Counted from the first letter of the stretch, positions 32,453-41,639 are shown. The stretch: DNA of 64,000 bases from Kineosporia succinea (GCF_030811555.1 NZ_JAUSQZ010000001.1:5887241-5951240); one strand, 5' to 3'. Notes: a model not told the origin generated them from the sequence alone. Made by a program: numbers and translations.

Positions 32453-33042
32453 TAGCTCTCCTCAAAATCCCGGTTCTGCACGGTGATCTGGTAGCGCTCC
32501 ACGACGGGGCTGGGGCTCGCTGTGGCGTAGCCGTCTACGGCGGCGTCGACCGCGATCACGAACTGCACGGTGGCTGCCCAGACGGAAACGCCCGGGTTCC
32601 AGTTGATCTCCTCAATGCGCTCGTCAACCCATCGAGTCGACGACGCCAGCCCATTCAGTCCCGCGTGCTGCAAGACGCATGCGCGGACGGCCGCCGCGTA
32701 GACCTCAGCCAGGGCCTTCGCCTCGTCGGCGGAGCGAGCGGACACAGCAACGCCGGCGGCTGCGTCCCAGGACATCTCGTAGAGGCCGTCCGAATGCTTG
32801 ACCGGCTGCCCCTGGATCCCCGGGACGACCGCGACACCCAGCGGCCGATCGCCCATGTCCTCGGGGTCGACGGTCGCGCCGTACCCGAGCGGCGGGAGAA
32901 CCGTCGCCGGGGCGAAACCGGATCGGACCGCGAGCACCTCGACGACCTGCCCGAGGTGCTCGAGCAGCACGGCCTTCAGTGCGTTGCACACGATGCCCGC
33001 AGTGATGACCTGCCCGAACGGTCCCTGCTGGGGGAGTGCCAT
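32452..33042 (-). CDS. Tail terminator-like protein
   Basis: 196 residues. Position directly before the sheath cluster, and segments such as GVAVSARSADEAKALAEVYAAAVRACVLQH and VSVWAATVQFVIAVDAAVDGYA resemble the tail-terminator (Tc1/gpU-like) family, which caps the tube. The assignment is from position and pattern. Confidence 0.6.
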   Translation of the reverse strand: MALPQQGPFGQVITAGIVCNALKAVLLEHLGQVVEVLAVRSGFAPATVLPPLGYGATVDPEDMGDRPLGVAVVPGIQGQPVKHSDGLYEMSWDAAAGVAVSARSADEAKALAEVYAAAVRACVLQHAGLNGLASSTRWVDERIEEINWNPGVSVWAATVQFVIAVDAAVDGYATASPSPVVERYQITVQNRDFEES

Positions 33043-33043
33043 G

Positions 33044-33490
33044 TCAGCTCTTCATCCACTCATCGATCGTCTGCGCGAACTGCTTCTTCATGCGCCGCGA
33101 CAGCACGATCACCGGCCGGTCACGTCGACCTTCGCCGCCCTGCTGGTAGATGGCCTGGTCGAGACTCGACCCGAAAATGACCGAGGATGAGGTTGTCCGG
33201 TAGACCGACCCGGGAGCACCGCGGCTGGTCAGCGAGCGATACAGCGCGCCCGTGGCCCGGAGAGTGCGCGGATCCTGCCCGCGCGCGATCTTCCGCCGCG
33301 AGGTGGCTGGGAGGATCGGCCGCCAGTGACCGTAACCGCGCGTGTCGAAACGGGATCGCTCAGCCCCGAGGAACCCAGCATAGAGGCGCTCCCACAGCGG
33401 GCCAGGGTTCGCGGCCTTGTCTCCAAGGTCATCGAAGCGCGCCTCGACTCGACCGACGCCATCGACGCCCATCCGCAGCTCGAGCGTCAT
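33044..33490 (-). CDS. Phage virion morphogenesis (tail completion) protein
   Basis: 148 residues, ATGA-coupled. The order ERSRF...GYGHWRPILPATSRRKIARGQDPRTLRATGALYRSLT...IFGSSLDQAIYQQGGEGRRDRPVIVLSRRM fits the PF05069-type family of P2 gpS / Mu G-like tail completion proteins. These join the tail to the head or finish the tail. Confidence 0.75.
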   Translation of the reverse strand: MTLELRMGVDGVGRVEARFDDLGDKAANPGPLWERLYAGFLGAERSRFDTRGYGHWRPILPATSRRKIARGQDPRTLRATGALYRSLTSRGAPGSVYRTTSSSVIFGSSLDQAIYQQGGEGRRDRPVIVLSRRMKKQFAQTIDEWMKS

Positions 33491-33906
33491 ACGGGACTCC
33501 ACTTGCGAGAGGCGCCGCCCGAAGCCGCGTTACGGGCCGCAGTGATCGCGTCGACACCGGACGACCCGGCGAACAGTGATTGGACCGAAAGGATGGCCTC
33601 CGTGTGATGCCATCCGCCCGAAGAGCGGGGCCACTTCTTCGCGACCCCGATGACCTCAAGGGTCATCCCGTCGTACTCGACCCGGTCAGTGGGCAGGAGG
33701 TCCAGGATGCCCCGCCGGTGCAGAACCCACTCGGCTGCTGTGGAGATGCCAGTCGCACCTTCGGTCTCGGCGGTGACGCGCGGCTGCACGTTGCACTGGC
33801 CGTAGGGAGTGCGGACGGCGTTTCCCCAGTCGCGTTGGGCTGCGGCGCTTCCGGACTCTTCGACGAGCGCGGGGGCGCGTACGACGACGATCGACTGCCG
33901 AAACAT
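33487..33906 (-). CDS. Head closure / stopper protein
   Basis: 139 residues from ATG 33906 (TGATG with the previous stop). LLPTDRVEYDGMTLEVIGVAKKWPRS is the small beta-barrel pattern of head-tail joining stoppers (HK97 gp7/SPP1 gp16-like). An internal GNAVRTPYGQCNV segment may be a lineage-specific loop. Confidence 0.65.
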   Translation of the reverse strand: MFRQSIVVVRAPALVEESGSAAAQRDWGNAVRTPYGQCNVQPRVTAETEGATGISTAAEWVLHRRGILDLLPTDRVEYDGMTLEVIGVAKKWPRSSGGWHHTEAILSVQSLFAGSSGVDAITAARNAASGGASRKWSPV

Positions 33907-34544
33907 CAGCCCGGGCCTGGCACGATCGAGAAGGCACCTGACTGCAGGAGACCGAGGTCCCTGAGTGCGGCTTTCAGCGCCGTCGTGCTTGCGGCGCCCG
34001 ACCCGACGGACTCGATCGCCCACACGGACGTCATCTGCCCGACCGTCTCCGACCGCAGCCCCTGCGGGTTGATCATGATGGACTGGACGGCATCCAGAAG
34101 GACGCCCTTCAGCCCGGCCGGCACCTCGCGATACCCGTGTGAATAGGTGACCAACACCCGCTCACCCCAGAACGGCAGACCCGACCAGCCGGCACCCCAG
34201 GACGAGGAACCCGCCATCGACGAGCGCATCAGCACGTCACCGCGGCGGAACCAGCCGTTGTCCGGGCTCACCCCGTACGGCAGGCCGCCCCACCCGATCT
34301 CTTGCACGGTGATCGGATGATCGTCGTCCACGAAAACGGGTCCGGGCAGGCGTAACTCTCGAGATCCGCCACCACGCAGCTCGATCGTGTCGTGCTCAAC
34401 GAAGTCGAGCACTCCCGGAGGCAACAGTCCGGCGATCCGGTCCGTGACCCGGTCGATAGCGGCCCGCGCCTCCGCCTCGTCCAGGCCCGGGTCCTGCAGT
34501 GCGGCACGCACGTCATCGACCGTCGCCAGGACGAGGGGAGGCAT
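33906..34544 (-). CDS. Head-tail adaptor/connector protein
   Basis: 212 residues. The helical start (ATVDDVRAALQDPGLDEAEARAAIDRVTDRIAGLL) is the usual gp6/gp15-type adaptor. The middle has aromatic strands and a C-terminal helix (LKGVLLDAVQSIMINP). It follows the capsid region and binds the portal. Confidence 0.7.
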   Translation of the reverse strand: MPPLVLATVDDVRAALQDPGLDEAEARAAIDRVTDRIAGLLPPGVLDFVEHDTIELRGGGSRELRLPGPVFVDDDHPITVQEIGWGGLPYGVSPDNGWFRRGDVLMRSSMAGSSSWGAGWSGLPFWGERVLVTYSHGYREVPAGLKGVLLDAVQSIMINPQGLRSETVGQMTSVWAIESVGSGAASTTALKAALRDLGLLQSGAFSIVPGPG

Positions 34545-34549
34545 GGGAG

Positions 34550-35371
34550 TCAGTCCGCCAGCGCGGACAGGACCGTCGAGCGGGACTTGCCGTCACGCTC
34601 GGCCTGCAGCAGACGCTCGCGCTGCTCCGGATGGTCCTTCGCGTACTGGATCACCTGAGGGCCCGAATGCTCAGCCGGGTCGAACGCGGCCGGGGAGTCG
34701 ACCTCGACACCCGCGGACTCAGCCCCGCCAGTCTGCTCGCCGTCAACGGCGGTGGCAGGCGTCGCGGCTCCCTCGATCAGCGGAGCCGACTGGGAGACCG
34801 TCGCGCCCGTGACGGGCTCGACCAGCACCGAGCTCTGCGCCTCCATCGGCACCACAACCACGCCGGCGCCGTCGGACGAGCCGTTCTCCGAGACGATGTT
34901 CGACCCGGACGGCTGACGGCCCTCGACCTGCGTGCGAGCCCGGACCGGATTCCCGGCGCCCGGGACGCCGACAGCATTCGGGTCAACCTCGACCGTCACG
35001 GGAACCGTCGTGGCCATCGCCGACCGGCCGTCCTGGGCGAGCTGCACCGGGTCCGGAGTGCCCGGCGGCAGGGACTCGTCAGGGGAGAAAGTCGCGGCGC
35101 CGGCCCGCTGCAGGGCGTTCTCGTACGACAGCGGGGACGTGTAAGCGTCCGCGGTCAGGACGGGATCGGTTCCGATCCCGGTCTGGTGGCCCGGGCCGGT
35201 CTCCCCCTCGGCCAGCGTCGGGCCGTCACCATGCGGCTCGACGATCTCGCCGGCGTTCTGTTCGAGGTAGTTCGCGAGGTCGCCCTCAACGATCTGGCCA
35301 GCTTCGAGGTCGTGGAACGTGCAGGACGGAGAATGGTAGATGCGCGCGTCGCGCTTCACACGAACGGCCAC
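34550..35371 (-). CDS. Hypothetical virion protein after the capsid gene
   Basis: 273 residues from GTG 35371 with AAGGAGG upstream. The N-terminal 50 residues look like a small domain (RVKRDARIYHSPSCTFHDLEAGQIVEGDLANYLEQ). The middle is low-complexity and Gly/Pro/Ser-rich, and the C-terminal 35 residues form a charged helical motif (VIQYAKDHPEQRERLLQAERDGKSRSTVLSAL). Possibly a decoration, head-tail or capsid-binding protein. Confidence 0.55.
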   Translation of the reverse strand: MAVRVKRDARIYHSPSCTFHDLEAGQIVEGDLANYLEQNAGEIVEPHGDGPTLAEGETGPGHQTGIGTDPVLTADAYTSPLSYENALQRAGAATFSPDESLPPGTPDPVQLAQDGRSAMATTVPVTVEVDPNAVGVPGAGNPVRARTQVEGRQPSGSNIVSENGSSDGAGVVVVPMEAQSSVLVEPVTGATVSQSAPLIEGAATPATAVDGEQTGGAESAGVEVDSPAAFDPAEHSGPQVIQYAKDHPEQRERLLQAERDGKSRSTVLSALAD

Positions 35372-35463
35372 GATGGGCCTCCTTCAAGGATGCAAGACGA
35401 AAGTGCGGACCCTGGCTCGCCGGACCAGGGAGAAACGGCGAGCCAGGGGGCTGAGATGACGCC

Positions 35464-36834
35464 CTACGCGTGACGGATCAGGACGGCTCGCTTGTAGAGC
35501 GAGGTGTCGCCCGAGGCGTTCAGCAGGTCCGTCGGGACGCCGAAGCCACCCACAGTGGTCCACGATGTCGAGACCTGCTGCTGCAGACGGTCCTGCGGCG
35601 GGCGCACGATCAGGGCCACCTCCACGCCGGGGGACGGCTGCACCATGCTGATGCTCGGCACGGACTCGACGCCCGTACCGCGCAGCAGCTCCGCGAGGCC
35701 CTGCAGCGGCGACCAGACCAGCGCGCCGCCACCGACCATCAGGCAGTTGTTCACGGGCAGCGTCCCGCCCGAGCCGCCCAGCGTCATCGGGGTCTCGTTG
35801 TTCACGACGAAATCGATGCCGTTGACCCGGCCGAAAGACCGCTCACGCCAGACCGGGGACTCGGCCAGGCCCTGCGTTGCCTGCTTCCAGTCCGGGTCGA
35901 GCCACAGCTCATTGATGGTGTCCTCGGTGACGAAGGCGGTGTAGCCACCGTTGATCCGGGGGACGTTCATCTTCGCGAGCCTGGTCGCAGCGGCCCGGAA
36001 CAGGGTCAGGGTCGCGATGTTGTTCGCGCCCAGGTCGTAGGCGTTCGTGCCCGTGGGCTGAACGACCTGAGGGGCGTTCGCGGCGATCACGGCCTGGCCG
36101 TTCGTCACAGTCACCGACGTGCCGAGAGTCAGAGTGCCCGGTCCCGACGCGGTGGACGTGCCGGTGACGGTGTTTGCGACGCCGTTCACCGTGACGGTCA
36201 GCGGGTTGCCCGCGCTGACCGCGGTCAGCCGGCCGTTCACCGAAGTGAAGCCGAAGCCCTGGGTGTTGGCGACGGCGATGGTGGTCGACGTAGCGCCCGC
36301 CGTCACGTGAGTGCGTCCACCGGAGTACGGTGCCCACAGCGCGTTCCGGGCGGCCTGCGACATCGACTGCGCCGCGTGCACACCGAGCTGCTCGACGTCC
36401 TCGACATACTTGGAGCCCAGCGCGACCGCCGAGGCCAGCATGTTCGTGTCGATCGAGCGGCCCCACTGATCCAGGGTCGCGGTCCACTGCTCGAGGCTGT
36501 ACGACGCGGCGGTGACGTCCGACCCGGGGGTGATCGGCGTCGGCGTCGGCGTCATCAGACCCTTACGGGTCCAGATCTTCTCGTCGCCGATGTTCCCGAC
36601 CCACGGCTCAGTGTCCGCGATCGTCGGGAAGATCCACTCAGGGGTCAGTGCGTCACGGAAAACACGCTGCAGCAGCCCCTTCTGAACGATGCCCTGGATC
36701 GCGGCAGGCAGGGCCGACGCGATGTCGTGCGCGTTCAGGCGCATCTGCACCTTGCCGTCGCGCGCGACATCGCGAAGCTTGATCGAACCGTGCCGCCCGG
36801 TGTGGCGGCCCGTCCGGGCGGTCATGGTGGTCAT
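35464..36834 (-). CDS. Major capsid protein
   Basis: 456 residues from ATG 36834 (GAGGAG inside the protease gene's end); ATG 36825 is also in frame. HK97-like signals: an N-terminal arm, then LSEWIFPTI-type (TPEWIFPTIADTEPW), a central domain with an inserted beta-rich module (about residues 185-260, AGATSTTIAVANTQGFGF to GTSVTVTNGQAVIAA), and a late SPLQGLAELLRGTG segment. Residues 31-40 (MRLNAHDIAS) resemble a motif in the scaffold, see the protease entry. Confidence 0.85.
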   Translation of the reverse strand: MTTMTARTGRHTGRHGSIKLRDVARDGKVQMRLNAHDIASALPAAIQGIVQKGLLQRVFRDALTPEWIFPTIADTEPWVGNIGDEKIWTRKGLMTPTPTPITPGSDVTAASYSLEQWTATLDQWGRSIDTNMLASAVALGSKYVEDVEQLGVHAAQSMSQAARNALWAPYSGGRTHVTAGATSTTIAVANTQGFGFTSVNGRLTAVSAGNPLTVTVNGVANTVTGTSTASGPGTLTLGTSVTVTNGQAVIAANAPQVVQPTGTNAYDLGANNIATLTLFRAAATRLAKMNVPRINGGYTAFVTEDTINELWLDPDWKQATQGLAESPVWRERSFGRVNGIDFVVNNETPMTLGGSGGTLPVNNCLMVGGGALVWSPLQGLAELLRGTGVESVPSISMVQPSPGVEVALIVRPPQDRLQQQVSTSWTTVGGFGVPTDLLNASGDTSLYKRAVLIRHA

Positions 36835-36835
36835 G

Positions 36836-37036
36836 TCACTCCTCAGTGAGGTTGATGGACACGAGGTCCGGGTACTCCTCAGCCACCGCAAGGAGACCGA
36901 GGGTTGCGGTGCGGGTGATCGCGGTGACAGCAGCGCAGACGCGCCCCTCATCACCGACCTGGCCCGGCCCGCGTTCGTGGCCGGTGACCTCGATGTGCGT
37001 AACCCCTTCGCGGAGAAGCGCATGAATCGCGATCAT
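36836..37036 (-). CDS. Prp-like cysteine protease (candidate prohead protease)
   Basis: 66 residues, ATGA overlap with the scaffold gene and one base before the capsid gene. The N-terminal part follows the Prp/YsxB family: MIAIHALLREG, GHE (His20) and VCAAVTAIT (Cys34). His and Cys are the known Prp catalytic pair. It lacks about 40 middle residues compared with the roughly 106-residue S. aureus enzyme, but keeps a C-terminal strand (EEYPDLVSINL). Prp cuts the L27 leader and, in Staphylococcus phage 80alpha, the scaffold and capsid. Placed here between scaffold and capsid, it is a good candidate for a phage-encoded prohead protease. Confidence 0.75.
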   Translation of the reverse strand: MIAIHALLREGVTHIEVTGHERGPGQVGDEGRVCAAVTAITRTATLGLLAVAEEYPDLVSINLTEE

Positions 37037-37800
37037 CGGCGGCGGCGGATACCCATCGAGGCAAGCTCGTCGTTCACCTCGTCGTCCGACGCCTTCATGA
37101 AGTCCTTCGGGCGCGGCCCCGGCTGATTGCCTTGACTGGGATCCGGGGCGGGCTTCGGCGGGGCAGGCGGTGTAGCAGGCGCCGGGGCGGCCTTCTTCAG
37201 CAGCGGCTTCGCCTCGAGCAGATCGGCGACCGCCTTCTCGATGGCGTCCGTGTCGACGCCGCCGTCCGTCAGGTACACGTCGAGGTTCCGGGACAGCAGG
37301 TCGACGACGATGCTGGGGTCCGCAGCCTCGGCCTGAATCGCAGCCGACCGCAGATCCGAAGACACTGCGCGGCGATTGGCCTTCAGCTCGCGCTCCGCCG
37401 CACGCTCTGCCGCGGCCTGAGCCTTCTCGAGCTCAGATTTCTTCGCGTCCTCGAACTCTTGAACCTTCTTCTCTGCTGCCTCGCGAGCGGCCTTGGCCTC
37501 TCGGGCCTCCCGCTCGGCGGCCTTGCGGGCCTCCCGCTCGGTGGTCAGAGCCTTCTGGCCGGCGTCCCCGAGGTTGCCGTCATCGGCAGGCTTTCGGGGC
37601 TCCGGGACCGGCTTGCTTTCCGGCTCCTTCGCGGGAGCTGGGGCCGCCAGCTTCGACCCGGCGGGATTGGGGACCGGTGTCGATTCGGGATCTCCGGTGG
37701 TCTCCGGGGCGGAGTCGGTGTCGTGTGCGGTCAGCTGCATCCGGATCGGATGCGACCTCAGCGCGCGGCTCTTGAGGTGGATCAGGGCGGTGGGGGCCAT
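37033..37800 (-). CDS. Scaffold protein
   Basis: 255 residues. ATG 37800 has GAGGAG upstream; an in-frame upstream ATG (37845) is less likely. A long charged coiled coil (about residues 95-150, EREARKAAEREAREAKAAREAAEKK) and Pro-rich stretches at both ends are typical of phage scaffolds. Residues 21-30 (MQLTAHDTDS) resemble capsid residues 31-40 (MRLNAHDIAS) and may be a shared cleavage site for the protease encoded next. Confidence 0.8.
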   Translation of the reverse strand: MAPTALIHLKSRALRSHPIRMQLTAHDTDSAPETTGDPESTPVPNPAGSKLAAPAPAKEPESKPVPEPRKPADDGNLGDAGQKALTTEREARKAAEREAREAKAAREAAEKKVQEFEDAKKSELEKAQAAAERAAERELKANRRAVSSDLRSAAIQAEAADPSIVVDLLSRNLDVYLTDGGVDTDAIEKAVADLLEAKPLLKKAAPAPATPPAPPKPAPDPSQGNQPGPRPKDFMKASDDEVNDELASMGIRRRR

Positions 37801-37897
37801 CGCGGCTCTCCTCGCATGGTGAACACCGGGCCGCATCGCGCGCACCCGGTTCGGTGAGGTGGTGCACCCGCCCGCACATCGCGTGCAGGCAGGGGAA

Positions 37898-39409
37898 TCA
37901 GGCAGCGGGCAGGATCAGCCCGGAATTGGGCGCCTCAGGGGCAGCAGGGGTTGCCGCGAGCCGGGCTCGCCGGGCATCCTCTTCGGCCTCCTGCGCGAGC
38001 TCAGCCTTCATTCGGGCCTGCTGCGCCGCCGAGTAGCCGAGGTCATCCCACGCCTGCCGCTGCGAAATCGTCCGGTCGGCGCGCTTCTTGACCACGGCGT
38101 CCGCGGCCTGAGCCACGGTCGGAGTGCCAGCGTCCCGCCACTTCGTTTCCATGGCCGACGCACCCTCAGGCAGACGCCCGTCGCGGATGAGCAGCGCGAT
38201 CCTCAGCACCTGCTCGTAGGACTCACCGAACATCCGCTGCTTCCGCTCAACCCGCGTCACCAGCCGGGACTCACCGGAGCGAATCGCGTCAGCAGAGCTT
38301 GGATTGTCGGCCCGGGATCCCATGTAGTGCGCGGGCAGTCCAGCGATCGACGCCGTCAGATCCGCCAGCAGCCGGATCGTCTCGTGAAAGTTGCTGAGCT
38401 GCGCCTCGGGGAACTGGCCGAACTTCACGTCCTTGTCGCTGTTCGCCCACAGTCGGCCGATGATCCGAGACAGGGCCGATTTCTGATTGCCGGAGCGGTC
38501 AACGAAGTCAGATGCATCCACGCCCGTAGCCCAACGGCGAGGCAGAGCATGAAACTCGGCGCCCGACATCATGTCCGTGGCGATCTTGCACGCCGCATCC
38601 GACAACGGAAGGATCGGAGACAGCTCCGACATGCCCAAAGTCTTCGATGCGACCGAACCCCGCAGACTCGGTTCGCGGCGGCCAGAGCCAGTACGGGGTC
38701 GGTTGATCAGAGGAACGACGTTCACCACGCCGAGCTTGTGCTCGTCGTAGCCCGGCGAGTTGTGATCGTCGATCACCCAGCCACCCGGACGTGAGTTCGT
38801 CGCCGCGCGGTGTACGAGGTACGTCGTCGCGTTGCGCGTGTACAGGGTCACGTGACTCTCGTCCTGGCCCTGATCCCCGACGCCCGTCCACCACTTCGCC
38901 GCCGAAGACACCCGTCGCGTACGAGGATCCAGGATGCAGTGCATCGCCAGCGGCGACTCCACCGTGATCAGCGGAACCTCAACACCGACCCCGGACGACG
39001 GATCCAGGTCAGCCGCGGTCCGCTGCCCCACGATCATGAAGCTGCGGCGCATCACCAACGCATCAACCTGGGCCTGATGAGAGCTCAGGTCCAGGCCGTT
39101 GCCCTGCCAGATGCTCCACAGATCCTCGCTGTACGCGCCGTCGCCCAGCTGGAACCCGTCGACATTCAGGCGGTCCTCGACGCTGCTCGTCACCAGGTCC
39201 GGCCAATGCAGCACCACCTGCTGCAGACGGTCACCCAGCTCCATGATCAGCTCGGGGGCCATGTACGACAGCGGCTGTTCGCCGTTGTAATGGTCATCCA
39301 GCAGAGCCAACTCGAGCAGCTCATCCAAGTGAGCCGCGTCGAGCTGACGCACCAGAGGCATCGCATCGTCAAGAATTCGAGACTCGACCGGGAGAGTGAC
39401 CAGCGACAA
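37898..39409 (-). CDS. Portal protein (SPP1 gp6-like)
   Basis: 503 residues from TTG 39409 (GGAGG 6 bases upstream). DHYNGEQPLSYMAPELIMEL, DRLNVDGFQL, LSDAACKIATDMMSGAEFHALPRRW and LTASIAGLPAHYMGSRADNPSSADAIRSGE are typical of the gp6-like portal family. The C-terminus is a charged helix. Forms the DNA channel at one capsid vertex. Confidence 0.9.
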   Translation of the reverse strand: MSLVTLPVESRILDDAMPLVRQLDAAHLDELLELALLDDHYNGEQPLSYMAPELIMELGDRLQQVVLHWPDLVTSSVEDRLNVDGFQLGDGAYSEDLWSIWQGNGLDLSSHQAQVDALVMRRSFMIVGQRTAADLDPSSGVGVEVPLITVESPLAMHCILDPRTRRVSSAAKWWTGVGDQGQDESHVTLYTRNATTYLVHRAATNSRPGGWVIDDHNSPGYDEHKLGVVNVVPLINRPRTGSGRREPSLRGSVASKTLGMSELSPILPLSDAACKIATDMMSGAEFHALPRRWATGVDASDFVDRSGNQKSALSRIIGRLWANSDKDVKFGQFPEAQLSNFHETIRLLADLTASIAGLPAHYMGSRADNPSSADAIRSGESRLVTRVERKQRMFGESYEQVLRIALLIRDGRLPEGASAMETKWRDAGTPTVAQAADAVVKKRADRTISQRQAWDDLGYSAAQQARMKAELAQEAEEDARRARLAATPAAPEAPNSGLILPAA

Positions 39410-39422
39410 CAGGCACCTCCGG

Positions 39423-41066
39423 TCACATCACGATGGTCTTCGACTTCCGAACCAGCTGCGTCGGTTTCCAGCCGGCAGCGAGCGCATCGGCCCGGGCCTC
39501 ATAAGCGAGCGCGGCACCGACCGTCGAGTCGATCTTCCGGTCCGAGTGCTCGTTCTCCTTACGGACCAGCCGCAGCTTGCCCCGCATCCGCACGTACGTG
39601 TTCCCGAAGTGCTCACTCATCAGCGAGTCACCCGAGTGCAGAACTTCTTCCTTGACCAGATCAGTGCGCAGGCGCTCAAGCGCCGCGGCCATCTGCACAT
39701 CTCGCGAGGTCGCCCAGAGAATGACCCGCTTCTCGCCGAACTCCGAGGCGATCGACTCCAAGTCGGTGCGCCATTCGTGCGGGTCTCCGTACATGCGGAC
39801 GATCTCGTAGCGACCAAAGGCCGCGCGCATCGCGCCGAGCACCTCGGACCGAGGAACCTCCCACCAGGCACCCTCAAGGCCTTCGGGCTTCTCCCAGATC
39901 CCGATCGGAAAGATGAACCCGTCCGACATGCGCGACCCGATCAGGACCGTCGAGTCGTCGTTCAGGCTGCCGTCAAACCCCACCGTGAGCGCGGTGCCCG
40001 GTTCTAGCGCCTCGAAACCAGGCTTCGGCTCTAGCAGGTCGGCCGACGGCGACACCCACAACGCGAGCGCCTGCCGCTCGATGATGTCCGTGCCCAGCCA
40101 CACGTCCTTCCCCGACATTGGCCGGTTCAGGAAGTAGCGGACTGCAGTCGCGACATCCGGGCAGATCCGCGTGTCGTGCATGTCCCGGAACTTGCGGTCC
40201 ATGTCGATCCGCGACGCCGCAGCACCATAAACCTGCCGCAGCTGGGCCTTCGTGTGCTTCTCGTCCTTGAGGTCGATGCGGCCCTTCGCCTCACGGTGAT
40301 TCACGAACACCGCCGGCGAGAGCGTCTTCTTCCGCCAGGCCGTCAGGGTCGCCTCGAAAACCGACTGCTCACCAGGCTTGTAAGCGGTCGACGTCTGGTG
40401 AATCCACGGGTCCGCGTCGAAGCGCTTCCCGAGGTTACGGGCGATCGTCGCGTACATCTCGCGGAGCTCAGCCGTGACGTACAGGTGCGTCTCATCGAAC
40501 ACCACGTGCGACTCGAGGCCGCCGTCCTTCGACGCCGCACCCGAGGTCGAGGCCCTGATCTCACCACCGTGCGGCAAGTAGATCGCCGAAGCTGACTGGT
40601 ACTGCCGGGTGCCCGTCGCGCCGGCATAGATCTCGGGGAAGTTGTCCTTACCCCACTCGCCCGCGATGAAAGCGATCGTCTTGAAAGTGTTCCCGGCCTG
40701 GCCTTCTTCCGTGGCCATGCACTTGATCAGCGGCGAGACCACGGGCCGGGCTACCGGCTGCCCCTCAGCGTTCCATCCGTCGAACCGCACCGGGAAAAAC
40801 GCCTCAGCGACCGCAACCCACGCGGCGATCTCCGACTTCGCCCGACCCTTAGGCCGAGACAAGACAGCCTCGTTGAACACCCGACGCCCCGTGAACGGGT
40901 CAATCCGGTAGCACTCGACGATATGGTCAGCCATCTCGTCGTCGACCTGCGCAGGCCGGCCCTGAATATCGCCCTCGCCGTGGCACATGAACGCCTCAAT
41001 GGCGTCGATGACCTCGTAACCGACCGAGCAGGCATGCCCCTCGAACTGCGGCCCAGCCCAAGGCAC
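39423..41066 (-). CDS. terL: Terminase large subunit
   Basis: 547 residues from GTG 41066. Walker A-like LSRPKGRAKSE (about residues 69-79), Walker B HVVFDE (187-192), and nuclease-domain acids such as VGFDGSLNDDS (about 345). The ATPase packages DNA and the nuclease cuts concatemers. Follows the small subunit by 17 bases. Confidence 0.9.
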   Translation of the reverse strand: MPWAGPQFEGHACSVGYEVIDAIEAFMCHGEGDIQGRPAQVDDEMADHIVECYRIDPFTGRRVFNEAVLSRPKGRAKSEIAAWVAVAEAFFPVRFDGWNAEGQPVARPVVSPLIKCMATEEGQAGNTFKTIAFIAGEWGKDNFPEIYAGATGTRQYQSASAIYLPHGGEIRASTSGAASKDGGLESHVVFDETHLYVTAELREMYATIARNLGKRFDADPWIHQTSTAYKPGEQSVFEATLTAWRKKTLSPAVFVNHREAKGRIDLKDEKHTKAQLRQVYGAAASRIDMDRKFRDMHDTRICPDVATAVRYFLNRPMSGKDVWLGTDIIERQALALWVSPSADLLEPKPGFEALEPGTALTVGFDGSLNDDSTVLIGSRMSDGFIFPIGIWEKPEGLEGAWWEVPRSEVLGAMRAAFGRYEIVRMYGDPHEWRTDLESIASEFGEKRVILWATSRDVQMAAALERLRTDLVKEEVLHSGDSLMSEHFGNTYVRMRGKLRLVRKENEHSDRKIDSTVGAALAYEARADALAAGWKPTQLVRKSKTIVM

Positions 41067-41083
41067 CCGGACCTACCCGAGAC

Positions 41084-41530
41084 TCAAGCGCCGCGAGCGC
41101 GAGCGCGATCCAGTGCAGTCACCGTCGCACGCCCAGACCCGGCACCCTTCGGCTGATGCGCGCCCCGAGGCGTACCGCGACGCTGAGGCACATTCCCAAC
41201 CTCATCCGGCAGCCTCAACGCCGCCAGCAACTGCTTCAGCAAGTTCTGCTGCTGCCGCGCCTCACCCAACGCGCTCGACACCACCAACAGCAACGCGTCA
41301 CCGTCATCACGCGGAAGCTCCACGCGCGCCCACGTCTCCACATCGCCCGAAAGCAGCTCGTCGAGCTTCTCCAGGCGATCCGCGCAACGGCATGCCTCAA
41401 GCAGAATCTCAACCTCGGCCGGCTTGCCGCGCATGTCCACGCCACCCGTAACCGCCACCCACAGCGCGGCACCACGACGGCCCAGACGAGCCGGCACATC
41501 CATCAGGAAGCCAGCAGGAGCTTCAGTCAT
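41084..41530 (-). CDS. Terminase small subunit (P27-like)
   Basis: 148 residues; ATG 41530 has GGAGGGGG upstream. Helical, with VEILLEACRCADRLEKLDELLSGDVETWARVEL and a C-terminal RGTPRGAHQPKGAGSGRATVTALDRARARGA tail, as in P27-type small terminases. Position before terL confirms it. It recognises the packaging site. Confidence 0.75.
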   Translation of the reverse strand: MTEAPAGFLMDVPARLGRRGAALWVAVTGGVDMRGKPAEVEILLEACRCADRLEKLDELLSGDVETWARVELPRDDGDALLLVVSSALGEARQQQNLLKQLLAALRLPDEVGNVPQRRGTPRGAHQPKGAGSGRATVTALDRARARGA

Positions 41531-41639
41531 CACAACCCCCTCCGCGGCATCGCGCCACGAACGAGACCCGACAGGCATCGCGCCCACCAGGCAGACAGTT
41601 GAACAGGAAACATTTCAGGTGCTCTGGACCGCGAGCTAC

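Noticed and set aside
35470-36849. 459-codon plus-strand open frame over the capsid gene
   Set aside because: Antisense shadow; Arg-rich, no motif.
14332-41066. Tailocin (headless contractile particle) instead of phage
   Set aside because: Terminase, portal, scaffold and capsid genes are intact and in the same operon.
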